A stretch of DNA of 15,520 nt from AC-32 sp046726435 (GTDB lineage Bacteria; Actinomycetota; Thermoleophilia; Gaiellales; Gaiellaceae): NCBI GenBank assembly GCA_046726435.1, contig JBKPAM010000019.1, forward strand, positions 1-15,520, in the 5' to 3' direction. The notes below the pieces were generated by a model, which made no database searches, had not been told where the DNA came from, and worked only from the letters and a program-made list of their open reading frames with translations. Position numbers and translations under genes: made by a program. Shown one piece after another: positions 12,536-15,520 of the stretch. Position 1 is the stretch's first letter, and every line of letters begins with the position of its first letter.

Positions 12536-14437
12536 GTGAGACGGCTGGTCGCGGCGGGGGTAACAGGAGTCGTGGCGCTCGGGCTGGCGGGCTGCTCTTC
12601 AGGCGGCCACGGCGCCACGGTTCATCTAGCGAAGGACCCGCTTCGCGGTGGCACGCTGCGGGTCGGCGTCAATCACCCGTTCGGCACCGAAATCTGGACC
12701 GCGTCGCCGCGGTATGCGCTCGATCCCCAGGTCGAGTACCGGGCATCGAAGATCGAGCTCTACCGTTGCTGCCTCTTGCGGACTCTTCTCTCCTACGACG
12801 GGAGACCGGCGGGGCAGGGCGGAACGAAGCTGCGCCCTGACCTCGCGGCTCGGATGCCCGAAGTCTCGCCCGACCTGCGCACCTGGGTCTTCAATCTCAA
12901 GCGAGGGCTCCACTACGCGCCGCCCTTCCAGCGGCGCGAGATCGTCGCCGGCGACATCGTTCGTGCGCTCGAGCGCGAGTTCCGGCTCGGCGCCAGGGCC
13001 GGCTATCCCTTCTACTACACGGTGATCCAGGGGACGAAGGCCTTTGCCGCGCACAAGGCTGACAGCATTTCCGGGCTCGAGGTACCGGATCCGCACACGC
13101 TCGTGGTTCATCTCAGCGAGCCGACTGGAGATCTCGGCTACCGCTTCTCGCTGCCGGCGACTGCGCCGATCCCCGCCGGCGCCGACCGCGGCCACGACGG
13201 CGGCTACGGCCGCTACCTCGTCTCCTCCGGCCCGTACATGATCGCTGGCTCCGACAAGATGAACTTCGCGCTCCCGGCCGGGCGACAGCGGCCGGCCTCC
13301 GGCTGGCGCTACCGCTATGCGGTGCGCGGAGGCACCGTCGCCATCCTCGGGCAAGAGTCGTTGATGCTGGTGCGGAATCCGTCGTGGGAACCGCGGTCCG
13401 ATCCGCTTCGCAAGGCCTACCCCGACCGCATCGAGCTCGAGATGCGCGGCGGCGCCGTCAACCGCGAACGGCTCCGCAACGCAGGTGCGGTCGACCGGGG
13501 CTCGCTCGACGTGATCCTCGACACCAGCGCGCTTCCCGGCCAGGTTCGCCGCTACCGGCAATCCGATCGCCTGCGTAGGCGCCTGCACGTGAACCCAGCG
13601 AGCGCGGTCGATTACGCCACCTTGAACCTGGCCGTACCGCCCTTCGACGACGTCCACGTCCGCCGTGCGCTCAACCTGGAACTCGACCGGACGGCGTTCG
13701 CGCGAATCGAGAACGCGGAGTTCTTCGCGCCGGTCGTCGCCACCGAGCACGACCTGCCTGACAGCGTCGAGGGTGATCTGCTCGCTGACTACGCCCCGCA
13801 CCCGCTGGGCGGTGATCTCGCCGCGGCCCGGGCCGAGATGGCGCGCTCACGGTACGACAAGAACCACGATGGCCGTTGCGATGCGCCCGCCTGCAGGATC
13901 GTCGCCTACGGCGCTTTCCCTTACCAGCCGTACGCTCAAGACGCCCTGATCCAACGCGACTTTGCGCGCGTCGGTGTGATCTTGTCCGTGCGCCACCTCT
14001 CGTCTCATAAGGTGGAGCGTGCGGCGGGCCTGCCGCGGGCGAGGGCGGGGCTCTACCTGGAGACGGGGTGGCTCGTCGACTTTCCCGACGGCGCCGGCTT
14101 CGCCCCGGTGCTCCAAGACCCGACGGATAGCCACAACGAGGACCTCTCCTTGCTCGGAGCGACCCGCGAGCAACTTCGTCGTTGGGATTACCGGGTTCGA
14201 TCCGTGCCGAGCGTCGACCGCAAGATCGACCAGTGCCGAGCTCTCCTCGGCAGTGTCCGCACGCGTTGCTGGGCGGAGCTCGACCAGCTGCTGACGGAGC
14301 GGATCGTGCCCTGGGTCCCCCTTGCTCAAGGGGAGTTCGTAGCGGCGACCTCCGCCCGTGTGGCGCGCTACAGCTTTGACCCGTTTGCGCCTGGCCCGGC
14401 GCTCGACCGCCTCGCGCTCAAGCCCGGCAGCCGCTGA
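12536..14437 (+). CDS. Lipoprotein ABC-type solute-binding protein, family 5 (peptide/nickel type)
   Basis: A 633-residue protein. A lipoprotein signal peptide opens it: RR, a hydrophobic stretch, then the lipobox LAGC (about 16-19) followed by SSGG. The mature protein has the family 5 solute-binding architecture: GGTLRVGVN, ARMPEVSPDLRTWVFNLKRGLHY, VAGDIVRALEREF, GLEVPDPHTLVVHLSEP, SSGPYMI, LMLVRNPSWEP, YATLNLAVPPFDDVHVRRALNLELDR. DppA/OppA-like members deliver peptides, nickel or sugars to an ABC permease, but no permease or ATPase gene is in the window. Two oddities are a Cys-Cys pair (RCCLLRTL) and an Asp-rich loop DKNHDGRCD (441-449) recalling EF-hand/Excalibur calcium sites. I prefer GTG 12536, with GGAGGT five bases upstream, over TTG 12488, which lies in a -35-like box. 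It runs tail-to-tail into the BTAD-propeller gene with six bases between, consistent with a functional link. Confidence 0.88.
   Translation: MRRLVAAGVTGVVALGLAGCSSGGHGATVHLAKDPLRGGTLRVGVNHPFGTEIWTASPRYALDPQVEYRASKIELYRCCLLRTLLSYDGRPAGQGGTKLRPDLAARMPEVSPDLRTWVFNLKRGLHYAPPFQRREIVAGDIVRALEREFRLGARAGYPFYYTVIQGTKAFAAHKADSISGLEVPDPHTLVVHLSEPTGDLGYRFSLPATAPIPAGADRGHDGGYGRYLVSSGPYMIAGSDKMNFALPAGRQRPASGWRYRYAVRGGTVAILGQESLMLVRNPSWEPRSDPLRKAYPDRIELEMRGGAVNRERLRNAGAVDRGSLDVILDTSALPGQVRRYRQSDRLRRRLHVNPASAVDYATLNLAVPPFDDVHVRRALNLELDRTAFARIENAEFFAPVVATEHDLPDSVEGDLLADYAPHPLGGDLAAARAEMARSRYDKNHDGRCDAPACRIVAYGAFPYQPYAQDALIQRDFARVGVILSVRHLSSHKVERAAGLPRARAGLYLETGWLVDFPDGAGFAPVLQDPTDSHNEDLSLLGATREQLRRWDYRVRSVPSVDRKIDQCRALLGSVRTRCWAELDQLLTERIVPWVPLAQGEFVAATSARVARYSFDPFAPGPALDRLALKPGSR
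13856..13894 (+). other. Calcium-loop-like insertion in the solute-binding protein
   Basis: These codons give Asp-Lys-Asn-His-Asp-Gly-Arg-Cys-Asp, then Ala-Pro-Ala-Cys. Asp, Asn and Asp at positions 1, 3 and 5, Gly at 6 and Asp at 9 fit an EF-hand or dockerin-like loop; the Cys beside the last Asp recalls Excalibur motifs, but one residue shorter. The position-12 acid of a true EF-hand is missing, so metal binding is not assured. Confidence 0.4.
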
Positions 14438-14443
14438 ACATCT

Positions 14444-15520
14444 TCAGGCTCCCTGAACGGCGGCCCAGAGCTCCCCCCGGTCGGCTGCGAGTCCCTCGGG
14501 GCTATTGCCGGTCTCGACCGTATGCACGACGGCCTCACGTGCCGGATCGATCTCGCTGAGCTTTCGGCCGAAAGTGTCCGCGACCCACACGCGATCGTCG
14601 AGGATCGCAATCCCCGTCGGCCCTTTGCCGACTCGGATCGTCGCCGTGCCCTGGCCAGTAAGTGGATCGATGCGCGTCACCTCGCCGGCTGTCGTGCACG
14701 TGATCCAGATCGAGCCCACCCCAAAGGCGACCCCGGTCGGAGCGCAACGGAGCGCAATCCGTGGCCGAACAACCGTTCCGGTCACCGAGTCGATTTGCGT
14801 CAGCGTTCGCTCGAGGCCGTTGGCGACCCAAACCGAGCCATCACCCGCCGCGACGCCACTCGGGCCGCTGCCGACGCGGATGGTCGTCGCCTGAAGCGAG
14901 TCGGGATCGACCCGGGCCACGGTGTCCGCGATCGTGTTCGCGACCCAGACGGCGTTGCCATCGACCGCGATCGCGCCCGGGTGACCGTCGATCGGGATGG
15001 TTGCGGTCACTCTCGCGCTTCGCTCGTCGACACGGAGTACCCGGCCCAGGAAGCCGTTGGAGATCCAGACTGAGCCGTGGCCGGCGGCGAGGCCGGTCGG
15101 AGTACCGCCGGCGTTCGTGACGCTCGTGACCTTCCGCGTGTGCGGATCGATCCGCGAGAACGTCCCGCTGTCCAAATTGGCAACCCACACACCGCCTCCC
15201 GAGGCGAGGTCGGTCGGGCCATGGCCGACCGGAATCTCGGCGACGATCCTGTCCGAATGCGGGTCGACCACCCCGACCGAGTTCGGTGGGACGCCTGAGA
15301 GCTCGGTCTCACTTCCAGAGAGAAGCGCCACTGCCGTGCCCGCCGCCGCAGCAGCAAGGCCCACGACGGCGAATGCCATCAAGAGCACTCGGCGGCGCTC
15401 GCTGAGCCGCGCCTGGACGTCTGCTGCACGCTCGCCGGGCAGGATCGCCGCGGGCGCATTGGGGGCGACCACGAGCTCGGGATCCTGCCGCAGGATCGCC
15501 TGCTCGAGCTCCCGCAAGGC
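14444..15520 (-). CDS. BTAD-type transcriptional regulator fused to a TM helix and a seven-bladed YVTN propeller (3' part)
   Basis: The gene enters from the right edge; 358 C-terminal residues are visible. They open with ALRELEQAILRQDPEL, the typical end of a bacterial transcriptional activator domain (BTAD, as in AfsR/EmbR-type regulators), so a winged-helix DNA-binding domain and most of the BTAD should lie outside the window. A basic segment (RLSERRR, about 38-44) precedes a single membrane helix (about 45-67). The rest, about 280 residues, is seven YVTN/NHL-like repeats, each with a VDP or IDP strand and a GSVWVAN-like strand (for example VARVDPDSL, GDGSVWVANG, IDPLTGQ), enough for a complete seven-bladed propeller. 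Positive residues before the helix put the N-terminus in the cytosol and the propeller outside, giving a one-component membrane-anchored regulator. It is convergent with the solute-binding lipoprotein gene, six bases away. BTAD is inferred from 16 residues; the propeller is clear. Confidence 0.85.
   Translation of the reverse strand, partial: ALRELEQAILRQDPELVVAPNAPAAILPGERAADVQARLSERRRVLLMAFAVVGLAAAAAGTAVALLSGSETELSGVPPNSVGVVDPHSDRIVAEIPVGHGPTDLASGGGVWVANLDSGTFSRIDPHTRKVTSVTNAGGTPTGLAAGHGSVWISNGFLGRVLRVDERSARVTATIPIDGHPGAIAVDGNAVWVANTIADTVARVDPDSLQATTIRVGSGPSGVAAGDGSVWVANGLERTLTQIDSVTGTVVRPRIALRCAPTGVAFGVGSIWITCTTAGEVTRIDPLTGQGTATIRVGKGPTGIAILDDRVWVADTFGRKLSEIDPAREAVVHTVETGNSPEGLAADRGELWAAVQGA

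Noticed and set aside
14443..14457. Short inverted repeat TTCAGG-CTC-CCTGAA at the convergent stops
   Set aside because: Only six base pairs, overlaps the stop codon of the BTAD-propeller gene and lacks a T-run; too weak to call a terminator.
1..15520. Mobile elements, CRISPR arrays, tRNA or rRNA genes, toxin-antitoxin or phage-defence modules
   Set aside because: No transposase motifs, terminal repeats, regularly spaced repeats, RNA gene signatures or recognised defence domains were seen on either strand.

Overview
The window is high-GC DNA with dense, mostly GTG- or ATG-started genes, many short convergent or divergent gaps and no mobile element, tRNA, rRNA or CRISPR array that I can see. 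GC content, codon choice, several exported proteins of a type I associate with Thermoleophilia, and a BTAD-type regulator fused to a YVTN beta-propeller all point to an actinobacterium, probably class Thermoleophilia (Gaiellales/Solirubrobacterales-like). This assignment is inference from recognised families, not from a search.

Layout, left to right. (1) 2-424 (+): C-terminal end of a large exported protein with a proline linker and an InlB-like repeat. (2) 443-1566 (-): a flavin reductase-like gene translationally coupled (GTGA overlap) to a HAD phosphatase of the beta-phosphoglucomutase type. (3) 1774-2811 (+): a second, degenerate HAD protein with an N-terminal helical extension. (4) 2815-3792 (-): exported protein of unknown function. 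(5) 3853-7681 (-): a membrane flippase-like protein followed by a 915-residue GAF-GGDEF-GAF-GAF-HD-GYP protein for cyclic-di-GMP turnover. (6) 7771-9082 (-): two exported proteins of unknown function, separated by a leader holding a perfect 14-bp inverted repeat. (7) 9222-11635 (+): an SCP2-domain protein whose stop overlaps the start (ATGA) of a glycogen-debranching-type alpha-glucosidase. (8) 11749-12369 (-): a small exported protein. (9) 12536-14437 (+): a lipoprotein family 5 solute-binding protein, convergent with (10) 14444-15520 (-): the C-terminal part of a BTAD regulator with one membrane helix and a seven-bladed YVTN propeller, cut by the window edge.

Functional themes. Sugar and storage-glucan metabolism (debranching enzyme, two sugar-phosphatase-like HAD proteins), cyclic-di-GMP signalling beside a membrane lipid or glycan flippase-like protein, and an envelope sensing module in which a membrane-anchored transcription factor with an extracytoplasmic propeller sits tail-to-tail with an orphan lipoprotein solute-binding protein. 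The last pair is the most promising candidate for an under-described system. Five genes encode exported proteins without a recognised activity. No gene-free stretch exceeds 300 bases; the longest gaps (1567-1773, 12370-12535, 9083-9221) are divergent promoter regions, and 11636-11748 is a convergent gap with a stem-loop.
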